From Paenibacillus algorifonticola (GTDB lineage Bacteria; Bacillota; Bacilli; Paenibacillales; Paenibacillaceae), in assembly GCF_000971975.1 (NCBI RefSeq), contig NZ_KQ040781.1, forward strand, positions 87,470 to 151,469: a DNA stretch of 64,000 nucleotides. The letters are read 5' to 3'. Each line of letters begins with the position of its first letter. The stretch's first letter is position 1. A program made the position numbers and the translations under genes. This document shows, one piece after another, positions 11,801 through 20,668 of this stretch. Under the pieces are notes generated by a model. That model was not told where the DNA came from. It saw only the letters and a list, made by a program, of their open reading frames with translations, and did no database searches.

Positions 11801-12560
11801 CTGGTATAAATTTGACGAAACGAGCGGTACTACAGCCGCGGACTCGTCCGGCTACGGAAATAACGGAACGATTATTGGCGGAAGCAATGCAACCTGGGCG
11901 GCAGGCAAATACGGTAATGCGATTAACTTTGGAGGAACGAATACGACTGCAGCTTATGTAGCATTGCCAAGCCATATTGTAGATAGTTTGAATAATATGA
12001 CATTTTCAGCCTGGGTGAAGTCCAGCAATACGACCGATGCGATCAGCTTATTTACGGCAGGGCCGGCAGTTGCCGCGACGCCAACGAAATATATGATGAT
12101 GATGCTTAATGGAAGCCGATTTACGATTACTGCTAATGGTAATACGGCGGAACAGAATATTTCGCAAGGCAGCAATTTAACTTCGAATACATGGAAGCAT
12201 GTAGCGGTAACTTTATCAGGTAGTACCGGTATTCTCTATATAGACGGAGTTCAGGTAGCCACAAATACGGGTATGACGTTTAAGCCTTCCGATCTGGCAC
12301 CGACGACCAGTGGAAACTTTATTGGAAAATCGGAATGGGCAGGAGATAAATATTTGAAGGGGCAGATTGATGACTTCAGAATCTACAACCGCGTTATTAG
12401 CGCATCAGAAGTTATGAGTGTAATGAATGGGGGAACTTTGGCAGTGCCGACAATGCCGACAGGCGCATCAGCCAGCGGCGGGCCATATACAACCATTGCT
12501 ACAGATGTAATTGGAACAAGCTATACTGATTCAGGCCTGACGGCCGGCGCCGCGTATTAA
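8847..12560 (+). CDS. Secreted alginate-lyase-like protein with tandem LamG modules, truncated C-terminus
   Basis: 1237 aa with a signal peptide (about 1-34, ending AKAA). The catalytic-type region (about 65-475) is related to that of the upstream neighbour: FMNQHQF, EMGRDAGH and a DGRGR segment correspond. Then come Fn3 (about 488-577), a Big2-type Ig domain (580-660), LamG (667-868), Fn3 (883-968), a nearly identical LamG (985-1186) and a stub of a third Fn3 that stops at LTAGAAY. The stop codon TAA (12558-12560) is followed in frame by YVVSG, the normal continuation of such a domain, so the protein was probably longer. GAGGG precedes ATG 8847. The start region also holds AAAGCGTTTTC, a partial cre-like match that may be coincidental. 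Likely acts on uronic-acid-rich polysaccharide outside the cell. Confidence 0.72.
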   Translation: MSRKRFRQFVSCILCAMLVVSGVIFVGGQTAKAAISPLITSYKPQVVNTDVNASYIDSSGNTISAIIHHPGIAMRQADLDNMRDHVRAGDEPWNTAFNTFSSKPQSSENPRIYYESGYDLFVNIPGPWAFTDANGVYRSNPSDYVGTRANTDSETAFIQAIMWYVTGNETYRSNAMTIIRNYAAIQSVVKHTNFRFATSTYLLAAAAEILRYSDTPTQSLKWSDTDTQNFTNMMELLRNTYDQPEDPNQAHNFFMNQHQFAIMGMIARAIFNNDLQLYAEAVEATTVNSAGNPGGRNGSIKHQMRWMTANEITGEPLAPLDYHVQLMEMGRDAGHTYGNVGGLSTLVKTIDAQGTKVDPMNGTISTASNAVNVFNFLDDRLLAGVTYTLKYHLGHDVLWTPAYSDGYTAGAAYYDKINPDGRGRIDPYLSVLYNYYKYIEQRDMTQEKYKYLAYAYETGMPEVAAKDYPLATLLYTPDAAQTVGLSNQITLGSISGLTATAAGPATINLSWTAVPGALGYNLYRSITADGTYTKINSAPITAASYSNTGLESNTIYYYQVSVAGGSTSAVVSAATGGTGVPVLDASSYTIMLNDTHTTALTVMDFDRSVQDLTAQASYSSSNPVVATVNAGGVVTGLSLGTATITAAYNGQTYNAAVKVVMDTNLNTWYKFDETSGTTAADSSGYGNNGTVIGGSNATWAAGKYGNAINFGGTNTTAAYVALPSHIVDRLNNMTFSAWVKSSNTADAISLFTAGPAAAATPTKYMMMMLNGSRFTITANGNTAEQNISPGGNVTANTWKHIAVTLSGSIGILYIDGVQAATNTGMTFKPSDLSPTTSGNFIGKSEWTGDKYLKGQVDDFRIYNRVLSSSEIAGVMNGQTLATVPATPTGATAITAGYSSINLSWSAVSGVTDYHVYMSTSSAVNAIYTKLNSDAISGTTFAVRGLKANTTYYFKITAVNAVGASGISSIASAATPNSMPDSSLFTWYKFDETSGTTAADSSGYGNNGTIIGGSNATWAAGKYGNAINFGGTNTTAAYVALPSHIVDSLNNMTFSAWVKSSNTTDAISLFTAGPAVAATPTKYMMMMLNGSRFTITANGNTAEQNISQGSNLTSNTWKHVAVTLSGSTGILYIDGVQVATNTGMTFKPSDLAPTTSGNFIGKSEWAGDKYLKGQIDDFRIYNRVISASEVMSVMNGGTLAVPTMPTGASASGGPYTTIATDVIGTSYTDSGLTAGAAY
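10845..12445 (+). repeat. Tandem duplication of a LamG-coding segment (954-bp period)
   Basis: The stretch 10845-11491 recurs at 11799-12445 with an exact offset of 954 bases (318 codons, one LamG plus one Fn3). The first half of each copy is almost identical in DNA, including silent positions. The second half (after about 11210/12164) has diverged. This mosaic suggests a recent duplication or gene conversion inside an older repeat. Confidence 0.9.
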
Positions 12561-12631
12561 TACGTTGTAAGCGGGTGAGATTGCTACCATGGCTCTATAA
12601 TTTTGAGAGCTGTGAAAATTTGTGGTAAGCT

Positions 12632-12666
12632 AAAGACCGCTCTTATGGAGGAGCGGTCTTTATTTA
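12632..12666 (+). terminator. Rho-independent terminator
   Basis: AAAGACCGCTC (12632-12642) pairs perfectly with GAGCGGTCTTT (12651-12661) across an 8-base loop and is followed by ATTT. It separates the lyase gene from the sensor kinase at 12720. Confidence 0.8.
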
Positions 12667-12719
12667 CAAGGAGATACAATTGTTATCATACACTGTTACG
12701 GTGGTAAGGGGATCAGACT

Positions 12720-14513
12720 ATGAAAACTTCCCGCATGTTTCGAAAAAGTATTCAGAGCAAGTTTTTTATTGCTTTCTTACTCGTAATGATCATTCCAACT
12801 ACTGCTCTTAGCGTGAGCTCCTACTTCTTGTCCGTGAAAATTGTGAAAGAAAAGGTCAGTCAATCCTTTCAAGAAAACTTATTGTATATTGGGAATTCAA
12901 CAGAAAAGGAGCTAGCAGGCATTGAAAAAATTACGGAGTTGATCTACATCAACGAGGATATCCAGCATGCCATAACGGCCGATAACAGCAACAATATTGA
13001 GTTCTACATGAATTTGAAAAGAGTCGATCAAGTTTTTGACAATATATCGTTTTACTCGAACTATTACTCCTATATTACTTCCCTCTTTGTATTCGGAAAA
13101 AATGGCAGTCAGTTTACTTATGGCAATGATGCCTATACCATTAACACCGACGAGATTCAAACCTCAGCATGGTATAAAACCATGCTTGAATTAAACGGAA
13201 AAGTCCTTTGGCTAGGCGTTCACGACAATGACAATGACTTCAGAAGAAATCAGGTGTTTTCAATTGCCAGAGTCATTAACGATACGAATCACAATAACAT
13301 CGGAGCTATCTATTTGAATTTGAGTACGAAGGTATTTACGGATATTTTAAGCAAGGCTTCGCTAAAGACGCAAAGTCAAATTTATATTGTGGACCAACGC
13401 GGAAGAATCGTATTTCCCGAACAGCAAAGCACCAAAACGTTACAATCAGAAGGAATTAGCCTTCCAGATCATATCAAAGAATCAGGCCTTGAAATCAAGA
13501 AGGATGGACAAACATTTCTTACTTCTTCTTATAAAATCGAGGAGTATGGTTGGAAAATCATTCAGATGGTGCCCGTTGAGGCGCTGACCAAAGATAATAA
13601 AATCATCATTAACGTAACGGCAATCGTGTTTCTAATTTCGTTTTTATTTACGGGAATCCTCTGGTACCTAGTTTCAAGAAATATCGTGCTTCCCATCAAA
13701 CATTTGATTTCTACGATGAAAGAACTGAGGGGCTCTAATCTTGATGTGAAAGTTAATGTAACGAGTACAGATGAAATCGGCCTGTTAAGCGTAACTTATA
13801 ATTACATGATCCAGCGGATTAACGCGTTATTCAATCAGGTCGTTGAGGAAGAAAAGCAAAAAAGGAACGCCGAAATCAAAGCACTTCAAGGACAGATTAA
13901 TCCTCATTTTCTTTATAACACGCTGAACACGATTCGCTGGATGGCGATTATTCAGAAAGCGGATGGAATTAAAGAGGTTGTTGATGCATTAGGCCGTTTG
14001 CTGAAAAATACGTTCAGACAGCCCACCTCGATGATTACGTTGGGTGAAGAGATCGTTATGATCAAAGACTATATATTCATTCAGCAAACGAGATATCGGG
14101 ACAAGTTTCAAGTTAATTATGAGGTGGAAGAACGGTTCTATGCTGCGGAATGCGTTAAATTTATTTTGCAGCCGATTGTCGAGAATGCGATATTTCATGG
14201 GATTGAACCCAAGGAAGGGCCTGGAGTCATCACAATTAAGGTGTGTGCCGAGGATTCTCTGCTCCAGATAACGGTAGAGGATAACGGTGTTGGCATGTCG
14301 GATGAACAAATATCGGAAACGATGAAATTCCGTCATCCGAATCGGGAGAACAGCAATGGGATTGGCGTACAAAATGTTCATAATCGCATTCAAATGATAT
14401 ATGGCGAGAAGTTTGGTTTACACATCGAAAGCAAACCCTTATGTTATACGAAGGTTCATATCACACTCCCATTATCCTTTAACCAAAATCCGAACGATAC
14501 TGAAATAAGGTGA
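12720..14513 (+). CDS. YesM-type sensor histidine kinase (arabinan locus)
   Basis: 597-aa membrane kinase. A first transmembrane segment (about 18-38), an extracellular Cache-like sensing region (about 40-285), a second membrane segment (about 290-312) and a HAMP linker (about 312-365) precede the His_kinase domain with the phosphorylated His396 in QINPHFLYN. The C-terminal HATPase has ENAIFHG, DNGVGM and GIGVQNV boxes. It partners with the regulator that overlaps its 3' end. The transporter and arabinosidases downstream suggest it responds to an arabinose-containing oligosaccharide, possibly presented by the binding lipoprotein. AAGGGGA lies before the ATG. Confidence 0.92.
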   Translation: MKTSRMFRKSIQSKFFIAFLLVMIIPTTALSVSSYFLSVKIVKEKVSQSFQENLLYIGNSTEKELAGIEKITELIYINEDIQHAITADNSNNIEFYMNLKRVDQVFDNISFYSNYYSYITSLFVFGKNGSQFTYGNDAYTINTDEIQTSAWYKTMLELNGKVLWLGVHDNDNDFRRNQVFSIARVINDTNHNNIGAIYLNLSTKVFTDILSKASLKTQSQIYIVDQRGRIVFPEQQSTKTLQSEGISLPDHIKESGLEIKKDGQTFLTSSYKIEEYGWKIIQMVPVEALTKDNKIIINVTAIVFLISFLFTGILWYLVSRNIVLPIKHLISTMKELRGSNLDVKVNVTSTDEIGLLSVTYNYMIQRINALFNQVVEEEKQKRNAEIKALQGQINPHFLYNTLNTIRWMAIIQKADGIKEVVDALGRLLKNTFRQPTSMITLGEEIVMIKDYIFIQQTRYRDKFQVNYEVEERFYAAECVKFILQPIVENAIFHGIEPKEGPGVITIKVCAEDSLLQITVEDNGVGMSDEQISETMKFRHPNRENSNGIGVQNVHNRIQMIYGEKFGLHIESKPLCYTKVHITLPLSFNQNPNDTEIR

Positions 14514-14521
14514 GATTACCG

Positions 14522-16105
14522 ATGATTAAAGTACTTATTGTTGACGATGAAGCGTTAGTTCGTATAGGCATCAAGACGATTATCCCTTGGGAAGAACTTG
14601 GGCTAGAACTTATTGGGGAAGCAGAGAACGGAAAAAAAGCATTGGAGATGGCCAGGGAGCACGTCCCTGACATTATCCTAACGGATATCAAAATGCCGAT
14701 CATGACGGGCATAGAGCTGCTAAAGGCGTTGAAGCGGGAAGACCACCCGGCTAAGTTTATTATTCTTAGCGCCCATGATGATCTCGAATTCGTCAAAGAA
14801 GCGATGAAGAACGGCGCCGAGGATTACATCCTAAAACTAGAATTGGAATCCGAACAACTCATTAGCCTATTAAAGGAATTAAAGACGTTAATCTTGACAT
14901 CAAGCAGCGAGCAAGTATATGTCTCAACTGCAAGGCCTGCCTATCATGCTCCTCTTCACAAAGAAAAGCTCTTTAAGGATATGCTGCTCGGCGTTGTTAA
15001 GACACAATCCGAGATCCTCCATCACTTAGAGGCAAATAGGTTAACGTTCCCGGAGGAGCAGCTGGTATGTCTCATTATTGAAGTCGATGATGCGTCCATA
15101 TATTTAAAATATGGCGAATCTCCGCATCTGCTCGATTATTCCGTGTTGAATATTTTGGAGGAGGTGCTGTCCAGTTACGCATACGGGCATGTCATCAGCC
15201 TTCAACTGAAGCAGTTTATTGCCGTGTTGTCGTTGCGGCCAAAGGGGGATGCGAGGTCCTCCGAAGGCTTGGAAGAGTTAATGGCAAATTTACGGATCAC
15301 GCTGCGCAAATATTTAAGCACTTCGGTCAGTATCGGGATCAGCGAAATTTATGATGGCTATGAAAGACTCCAGCAAGCTTATAGAGAAGCTAAAGAAGCT
15401 GTCCGATTTGCCTTTATTTATCCGAGAGGGACGAACATTTATTATCGCGATATTTGCTCGCTGTCTTCGCAAAAAACAGATGACTTATCAGCGGAAATGA
15501 AGAGCCTTGAAAAGGCGTTCATTGACGGAGAAATGGATGATATCCAGCAAGCGTTGGAACGGTTAACCGAGGGGATCAGTCGTAACCATAAACTGACGAA
15601 AGAACTTCTGATGGGGATCAGCTTCACCATCTTTTATTTATTCCAGAGCTTTGTTGAAAATTATCAGCTCAGCGAGAAGGGAATCCTCACCAAGGATATG
15701 TACGATCGCATAAGCACAATGAGCATGAAAGTTGATTTTATCGAGTGGATCAATCAATTAAAGGATCGGATGACCCGGCAACTGATGGAGAACTATGAAA
15801 GCTTGAGAGTCTACTTAACGAAGCAATTTATCAATAAACACTATAAAGGTGAGCTGTCTCTGGAAAAAGTAGCGGACTATTTGCAGCTTTCTCCTGCCTA
15901 TTTGAGCAATTTGTTTAAGAAAGAAACGGGACAAAATTTTATCGATTACGTAACCGAAGTCAAAATTGGCCGCGCAAAATTTTTGCTCAAGACAACGGAT
16001 ATGAAAATTGCTGAAATCGCAAGAGAAGTTGGTTATGGGGATGAATACTATTTCAGCAAAGTGTTCAAAAAGAATGTAGGAGAGTCCCCCTTAAAATATC
16101 GATAA
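14522..16105 (+). CDS. YesN-type AraC response regulator (arabinan locus)
   Basis: 527-aa response regulator with a receiver domain (phospho-acceptor Asp55 in ILTDIKMP, acidic pocket VDDE) and a C-terminal AraC double helix-turn-helix (about 430-527, with AYLSNLFKKETG and YYFSKVFKK). An in-frame GTG at 14510 overlaps the kinase stop. I prefer ATG 14522 because AAGGTGAG (14507-14514), which contains the kinase stop, is its ideal ribosome binding site; the two genes would be translationally coupled. It is expected to activate the transporter and glycosidase genes that follow. Confidence 0.92.
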   Translation: MIKVLIVDDEALVRIGIKTIIPWEELGLELIGEAENGKKALEMAREHVPDIILTDIKMPIMTGIELLKALKREDHPAKFIILSAHDDLEFVKEAMKNGAEDYILKLELESEQLISLLKELKTLILTSSSEQVYVSTARPAYHAPLHKEKLFKDMLLGVVKTQSEILHHLEANRLTFPEEQLVCLIIEVDDASIYLKYGESPHLLDYSVLNILEEVLSSYAYGHVISLQLKQFIAVLSLRPKGDARSSEGLEELMANLRITLRKYLSTSVSIGISEIYDGYERLQQAYREAKEAVRFAFIYPRGTNIYYRDICSLSSQKTDDLSAEMKSLEKAFIDGEMDDIQQALERLTEGISRNHKLTKELLMGISFTIFYLFQSFVENYQLSEKGILTKDMYDRISTMSMKVDFIEWINQLKDRMTRQLMENYESLRVYLTKQFINKHYKGELSLEKVADYLQLSPAYLSNLFKKETGQNFIDYVTEVKIGRAKFLLKTTDMKIAEIAREVGYGDEYYFSKVFKKNVGESPLKYR

Positions 16106-16112
16106 CGATCTG

Positions 16113-16159
16113 AAATGTACTTAATGGGATGACGACAATCTCAAAAAAGTACATTTTTT
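16113..16159 (+). terminator. Inverted repeat after response regulator, weak terminator
   Basis: AAATGTACTT (16113-16122) and AAGTACATTT (16147-16156) are perfect complements with a 24-base loop and a short T-run. It could reduce read-through from the regulator into the transporter genes. The gap up to 16306 is A-rich (TATAGAAAAAT near 16200) and probably holds the regulated transporter promoter, though no clear -35/-10 pair is visible. Confidence 0.4.
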
Positions 16160-16306
16160 CTTTAAATAAGACAAATTCGCGCAGCAGAGCAATAGCGATA
16201 TAGAAAAATAGGATAAAAAGATAAAAGATATTGCATGGGAAAGACCGGTGGAGAATTCTATACTTTAATCAGAAAGACGATGAAATTATCGAAGGGGGCT
16301 AATACG

Positions 16307-17659
16307 ATGAAAATTACAAAAAAAGCAGTGTTATCGTTGCTGTTGCTTGGGTTCGCAGGAACTTCCCTTGCAGGCTGTAGCGGAACGAGTGACTCGCCTA
16401 ACGAGTCGGCCGCAGAATCGAATGGGGGCGCGAATCCGGTCACGATCAAGTGGTATGTGACATCCGGAACAAGCAATCAGCCGACGACCAAGCAGATTCT
16501 GGCTGATTACAAAGCCGAATCCGGGGTGACGGTGGCGCTGCAAGTGGTTCCTGGTGACGGAGAGGCCATCTACAAAAAAATCGACGTGGATCTTTCGGCA
16601 GGCGGCGACGTGGACCTGATTACAATTCAAAATCCGATTGTACATGCGAAATATGCTACCAATGATTGGCTTCTGCCGCTAAATGATATTTATAAAGAAG
16701 AGGGCTACGATTACGAGGCGGAGTTTGGCAAGAATTTGACCAAATTTAATGGGGATACCGTTTATACGCTTCCGGACGGCGTAGTATCTTGGGTTGTATT
16801 CTACAACAAAAAAATATTCGACGATGCGAATGTCCCTTATCCAAAAGGCGAATGGACTTGGGATGAATATATCGAAACCGCGAAGAAGTTAACCAATGCC
16901 AGCAAAGGGATCTACGGATCGTCCATGCCCGACTATGACAGCATTTTATACCTGTTAGCCCAGCAGAGGGGCATAAACGGTTATAAGGCGGACGGGTCCT
17001 CCAACTATGATGATCCGGCTTTCAAAGAAGCGTTGCAATGGTATGGGGATTTAGGTAATACGCTGAAAATTCAGCCGAGCTGGCTAGAAATCAAGTCCAA
17101 AAAAATACCGTATGACACGTTCATGACTGGTAAATACGGCATGCAGTTTATCGGCTCCTGGTTTTCTTTCGCCCCACAGGATTTGAAATCCTATCCGCGG
17201 GATTGGAAGGTAGGCGTTACTCAGATTCCAATTGATCCGCAGGGCAAAAATAGCATCGGATCGTCCGGAGGCATTGCGGTAAACAAAGCATCGAAGCATC
17301 CGAAGGAAGCGGCGGATTTCGTAAAATGGTTTGCCAAAAATAATTATAAGTATTCCGGCGGGATGACCGCGCAAGTGAATCTGAGTGATGAGGAAGCGAA
17401 CAAGATTTTTACCGATATGGCTTCCAAATACCCGGCTTCGGACGGTATTACGTCAGAGGAACTTAAAGCGGCTTTATTAACACCTAACCTTGGAATTGTA
17501 CCTGAGAAAATTACGGGAACCATTCCGACCGAATATGGAAATATCATTCTGCAAGAAGGCGAATTGTATCTGGTTGGTCAAAAGTCGCTGGATGATACGA
17601 TCAATGCGATCAAGACCCGTGCGGATGAAGCGATAAAAAAACAAAGCACAGTTAACTAA
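16307..17659 (+). CDS. Sugar-binding lipoprotein of ABC importer
   Basis: 450-aa extracellular solute-binding protein, family 1. The N-terminus is a lipoprotein signal with lipobox LAGC, so Cys becomes lipidated and anchors it outside the membrane. Two alpha/beta lobes follow, with typical PKGEWTWDEY and GSSGGIAVNK segments. The open frame reaches back to 16235, but ATG 16307 has GAAGGGGG seven bases upstream and starts directly with the signal peptide. It presumably delivers arabino-oligosaccharide to the two permeases downstream. A strong hairpin separates it from them, which would keep binding-protein mRNA in excess. Confidence 0.93.
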   Translation: MKITKKAVLSLLLLGFAGTSLAGCSGTSDSPNESAAESNGGANPVTIKWYVTSGTSNQPTTKQILADYKAESGVTVALQVVPGDGEAIYKKIDVDLSAGGDVDLITIQNPIVHAKYATNDWLLPLNDIYKEEGYDYEAEFGKNLTKFNGDTVYTLPDGVVSWVVFYNKKIFDDANVPYPKGEWTWDEYIETAKKLTNASKGIYGSSMPDYDSILYLLAQQRGINGYKADGSSNYDDPAFKEALQWYGDLGNTLKIQPSWLEIKSKKIPYDTFMTGKYGMQFIGSWFSFAPQDLKSYPRDWKVGVTQIPIDPQGKNSIGSSGGIAVNKASKHPKEAADFVKWFAKNNYKYSGGMTAQVNLSDEEANKIFTDMASKYPASDGITSEELKAALLTPNLGIVPEKITGTIPTEYGNIILQEGELYLVGQKSLDDTINAIKTRADEAIKKQSTVN

Positions 17660-17682
17660 CGAATGGTCCTTGCAAGCAAATA

Positions 17683-17712
17683 AAAGGTCACTTATGCGGA
17701 TAAGTGACCTTT
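17683..17712 (+). promoter_or_regulatory. Intra-operon hairpin between binding protein and permease genes
   Basis: AAAGGTCACTTA (17683-17694) and TAAGTGACCTTT (17701-17712) form a perfect 12-bp stem with a 6-base loop and no long T-run. Its position after the binding-protein gene fits a 3' stabiliser or partial terminator. Confidence 0.7.
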
Positions 17713-17730
17713 GAATTAGGAGTGAGAAGC

Positions 17731-18678
17731 ATGTCCATACCACGGCAAATCGATGCTGACTTAAGCATAGAAAAAAAAGACAAAAGAAGACGCTTGAGTT
17801 TGGATAAACAAGAGGCGAGGGCTGCTTTCGTCTTTGTGCTGCCTTTCTTTATCGGATTCGTTATTTTCGGATTAGCGCCCTTTTTTTATGCGCTTTATAT
17901 CAGCTTTATGGATTTCAATTCGTTCAAATCGTTGGATTCCTTGAAATGGACCGGTTTATCCAACTATAAGGCAATCTTTCATGATTCCGTTGCCTTATCC
18001 TCGTATTTCAAAAGCTTTTATTATACGGTGATTTACGTCCCATTGTTGACGGCGGCCGGTTTTACAGCAGCCGTCATGTTGAATAAAACGTTTCATTGGA
18101 AGGCTTTTTCAAGATCCTTATTCCTGATGCCGTATGTCGCCAACATCGTTGCCATTTCAATCGTGTTCACGATGCTGTTCGATCCCTTTGGCGGAATCGT
18201 CAATACGGTGCTTATGAAGATGGGCGTGGAAAATCCGCCTTTATGGTTCGCAGGCAGCGGTACCGCTATTCTAACTACTGCGCTGGTCGCGGTATGGGCC
18301 AATTTTCCGTTTCAAATGATCGTATATCTAGCTGCGCTTCAAGGCGTTCCAAGCGATTTGTACGAAGCGGCAGAAATTGATGGAGCCTCCAGATGGCAGC
18401 GGCTGACCCGAATTACGCTTCCACTGGTATCACCGACTACTTTCTTCTTGGTCATTACGGCGACCATCGGGTCGTTCCAGAACTTTACGATCTTTAATGC
18501 GCTTACTAGAGGAGGACCGGGTATTGCTTCCCGAGTCAGTTCGCTAAATATTTACGAAGAGGCATTTTCTCTCAATCACTACAGTTATTCGGCGGCGCAA
18601 GCCATTGTCTTGTTTGTAATCATTCTGCTGATTTCGGCTATTCAATGGGGAGGACAGAAAAAATGGGTGCATTATTAG
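17731..18678 (+). CDS. ABC sugar transporter permease 1 (MalF/AraP type)
   Basis: 315-aa inner membrane protein with about six membrane segments. The EAA loop (YEAAEIDGASRWQRL) docks the cytoplasmic ATPase. A GTG in the same frame at 17704 lies inside the hairpin; ATG 17731 has TTAGGAGTGAG just upstream and is preferred. It pairs with the overlapping next gene. No ATPase gene is in this locus, as is common for this family, where an MsmX-type ATPase serves several importers. Confidence 0.93.
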   Translation: MSIPRQIDADLSIEKKDKRRRLSLDKQEARAAFVFVLPFFIGFVIFGLAPFFYALYISFMDFNSFKSLDSLKWTGLSNYKAIFHDSVALSSYFKSFYYTVIYVPLLTAAGFTAAVMLNKTFHWKAFSRSLFLMPYVANIVAISIVFTMLFDPFGGIVNTVLMKMGVENPPLWFAGSGTAILTTALVAVWANFPFQMIVYLAALQGVPSDLYEAAEIDGASRWQRLTRITLPLVSPTTFFLVITATIGSFQNFTIFNALTRGGPGIASRVSSLNIYEEAFSLNHYSYSAAQAIVLFVIILLISAIQWGGQKKWVHY

Positions 18679-19502
18679 CAAGAAAGAACCTGTCCACAAC
18701 ACTGTACTCTATCCTTATGTTTATCATCGCGCTTACTATGATTTCTCCATTTATTTTTATGATCTCCGCTTCGTTGAAAACGACCGCGGATGCTTTCGAT
18801 GATCCGCTTGCCCATATTATTCCGAAAACGATCTATTGGGAAAACTATAAGACGTTGTTTTCATCGCCTGATTATTTCATTTGGATCGGCAATTCGTTTA
18901 AGGTAGTTGTCCTTTCGATCTTGCTGCGCGGGTTCATGGTCACGATGGCTGCCTATGCATTTGCCAGATTGAATTTTAAGGGGAAAAGCTTGCTGCTATT
19001 CTTTTCGATGTCTACGCTTGCGATTCCGTCCGATACGACTGTTGTAGCCCGTTATTTAATGTATAAATACCTGCATATGCTGGACACCCATTGGGCGATT
19101 ATTATTCCGGCGATTTTCGATGTGTTCTTCTTATTCCTGCTGCGGCAATTTTTCATGGGAATTCCAAAAGAAATTACAGAAGCGGCCATTATGGATGGAT
19201 GTTCGCATTATCGCGTGTACTTCCGCATCATCCTTCCATTGGCGGTACCCGCATTGCTGACCATGGTGATCTTCTCCTTCGTCTTCATTTGGAACGATTT
19301 TGCAGGTCCCTATATCTTCATTTCCAGTCAAGAGAAGCAGTTGGTGACCGTTGGCATTCAGTATTTTTCGTCTATAGCCGGAGCAAATTATTCCCTCCAG
19401 ATGGCTGGTGCTTCGATCGTCGTTCTTTTGCCAATTATTTTATTCACCTTTGCTCAGAAATATTTTGTGCAAGGGATCGCTTCCAGCGGTGTGAAAGGTT
19501 AG
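18663..19502 (+). CDS. ABC sugar transporter permease 2 (MalG/AraQ type)
   Basis: 279-aa membrane permease, partner of the preceding one. EAA loop: ITEAAIMDGCSHYRVYF. The C-terminus (FVQGIASSGVKG) is the standard ending of this family. ATG 18663 overlaps the previous gene by 16 bases and has GGGGAGGA eight bases upstream; an earlier in-frame ATG at 18645 has no such site. Confidence 0.93.
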   Translation: MGALLARKNLSTTLYSILMFIIALTMISPFIFMISASLKTTADAFDDPLAHIIPKTIYWENYKTLFSSPDYFIWIGNSFKVVVLSILLRGFMVTMAAYAFARLNFKGKSLLLFFSMSTLAIPSDTTVVARYLMYKYLHMLDTHWAIIIPAIFDVFFLFLLRQFFMGIPKEITEAAIMDGCSHYRVYFRIILPLAVPALLTMVIFSFVFIWNDFAGPYIFISSQEKQLVTVGIQYFSSIAGANYSLQMAGASIVVLLPIILFTFAQKYFVQGIASSGVKG

Positions 19503-19632
19503 GTATCACGCGGATGGAATTGCATCGTTTTGGAGCCACATTTTCTACGATTGGGAAGACATTGCTGTAAAGAAATATACGCCGGACATTCCAGCTACGA
19601 CCAATGGCGGAGCATATGGATATTGTGCCTAG
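19503..19632 (+). pseudogene. Unidentified C-terminal gene remnant
   Basis: Directly after the permease stop, the frame beginning at 19501 reads 43 codons to TAG 19630-19632 without a start, containing FWSHIFYDWEDIAVKKY and ATTNGGAYGYCA. The aromatic-rich sequence looks like real protein and has no plausible start or ribosome binding site. I cannot name its family. It is most likely the leftover of a deleted gene between permease and GH43. Confidence 0.35.
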
Positions 19633-19684
19633 GATACCTATCTTTGTCGTTGGAAATCTAATGATCAGGTTTGGAGGGTTAACT

Positions 19685-20632
19685 TTGCAGGCTTATTTGT
19701 TTGTACATTTCAAAGAAAAGAGAACGCCGGATGGCGAGCAGGTTTACTTCGGTGTGAGCAAGAATGGTTTTGACTGGGAGCAAGTGAATGACGGGAACCC
19801 CGTACTGTGGAGTTATTACGGTGACAAGGGTGTCAGGGATTTTACGATTACTCGTACGAAGACAGGCAAATTTGTTATTTTGGCCACCGATTTGAGTTTG
19901 TCCTACGGCATGCTGAATCAATATAACCATTCATGGACGGAAGCTGCACGGAACGGGAGCAAATGTTTGTCGTTCTGGGGGTCTGACGATCTGGTCAATT
20001 GGTCGGAGCAGAAGATGATCAAACTCGGAGATGAGAATTTCGGCTGTTTATGGGCACCAGATATTATCTATGACAAGAAGCTCGACGACTACGTTATTCA
20101 CTGGTCTTCGACTCATAGCAGCAATGATTTTGGATTAAAGGGAATCTATTATTCCCGGACCAAAGATTTTGAGCAGTTCAGCAAAGCGCAATTGCTGTAT
20201 CAGAAAGAAGACAGCGGCGTCATCGACTCTGCGATGTATGAGGAAGACGAACGTTATTATATGTTCTTAAAGAGCGAACAAAATCCCGGCAAAATCATTC
20301 TCATGGAGTCGGAGGAGATTACCGGTCCTTTCAAGAGAGTTGAGGCGTTTGATCAAAGTATGGAGGTCGTCGAGGCCGGTCTTTATGAGGCTCCAACGGC
20401 GGTCCAATTGGAGGATGGAAGATGGTGTCTGTTCCTAGACTTCTATGGCTGCTCAGCTGAAGAGCAAGGTTATGTGCCCTTCATAGCGGGGCGTCTGGCC
20501 AGCGGGAAATTCATTCGTTCGGACACATCCTTCACGTTCCCTTATGGCTACAAGCACGGTGCAATTCTCACCATCACGATGGAAGAATATGAAAGATTAA
20601 AAGCTTATACGAAGAAACCATCCGAATACTAG
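19685..20632 (+). CDS. GH43-type glycoside hydrolase
   Basis: 315 aa with five-bladed beta-propeller character: VRDFTITR, WAPDIIYD, VIDSAMYEED and YEAPTAVQ match the blade and active-site neighbourhoods of family 43/62-like arabinan enzymes. No signal peptide, so probably cytoplasmic. Reading could begin at ATG 19604, but TTG 19685 has GGAGGG six bases upstream and starts with the usual QAYLFVHFKE; the preceding 27 codons show no family resemblance. Role inferred: removal of arabinose or xylose from imported oligosaccharides. The exact substrate is not readable. Confidence 0.8.
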   Translation: MQAYLFVHFKEKRTPDGEQVYFGVSKNGFDWEQVNDGNPVLWSYYGDKGVRDFTITRTKTGKFVILATDLSLSYGMLNQYNHSWTEAARNGSKCLSFWGSDDLVNWSEQKMIKLGDENFGCLWAPDIIYDKKLDDYVIHWSSTHSSNDFGLKGIYYSRTKDFEQFSKAQLLYQKEDSGVIDSAMYEEDERYYMFLKSEQNPGKIILMESEEITGPFKRVEAFDQSMEVVEAGLYEAPTAVQLEDGRWCLFLDFYGCSAEEQGYVPFIAGRLASGKFIRSDTSFTFPYGYKHGAILTITMEEYERLKAYTKKPSEY

Positions 20633-20668
20633 GCAATATCTAATGTGAAATGAGGGGATAGAGAGACC

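Noticed and set aside
19091..19570. 159-codon plus-strand frame overlapping permease 2
   Set aside because: Out-of-frame shadow of a well-supported permease with its EAA loop.
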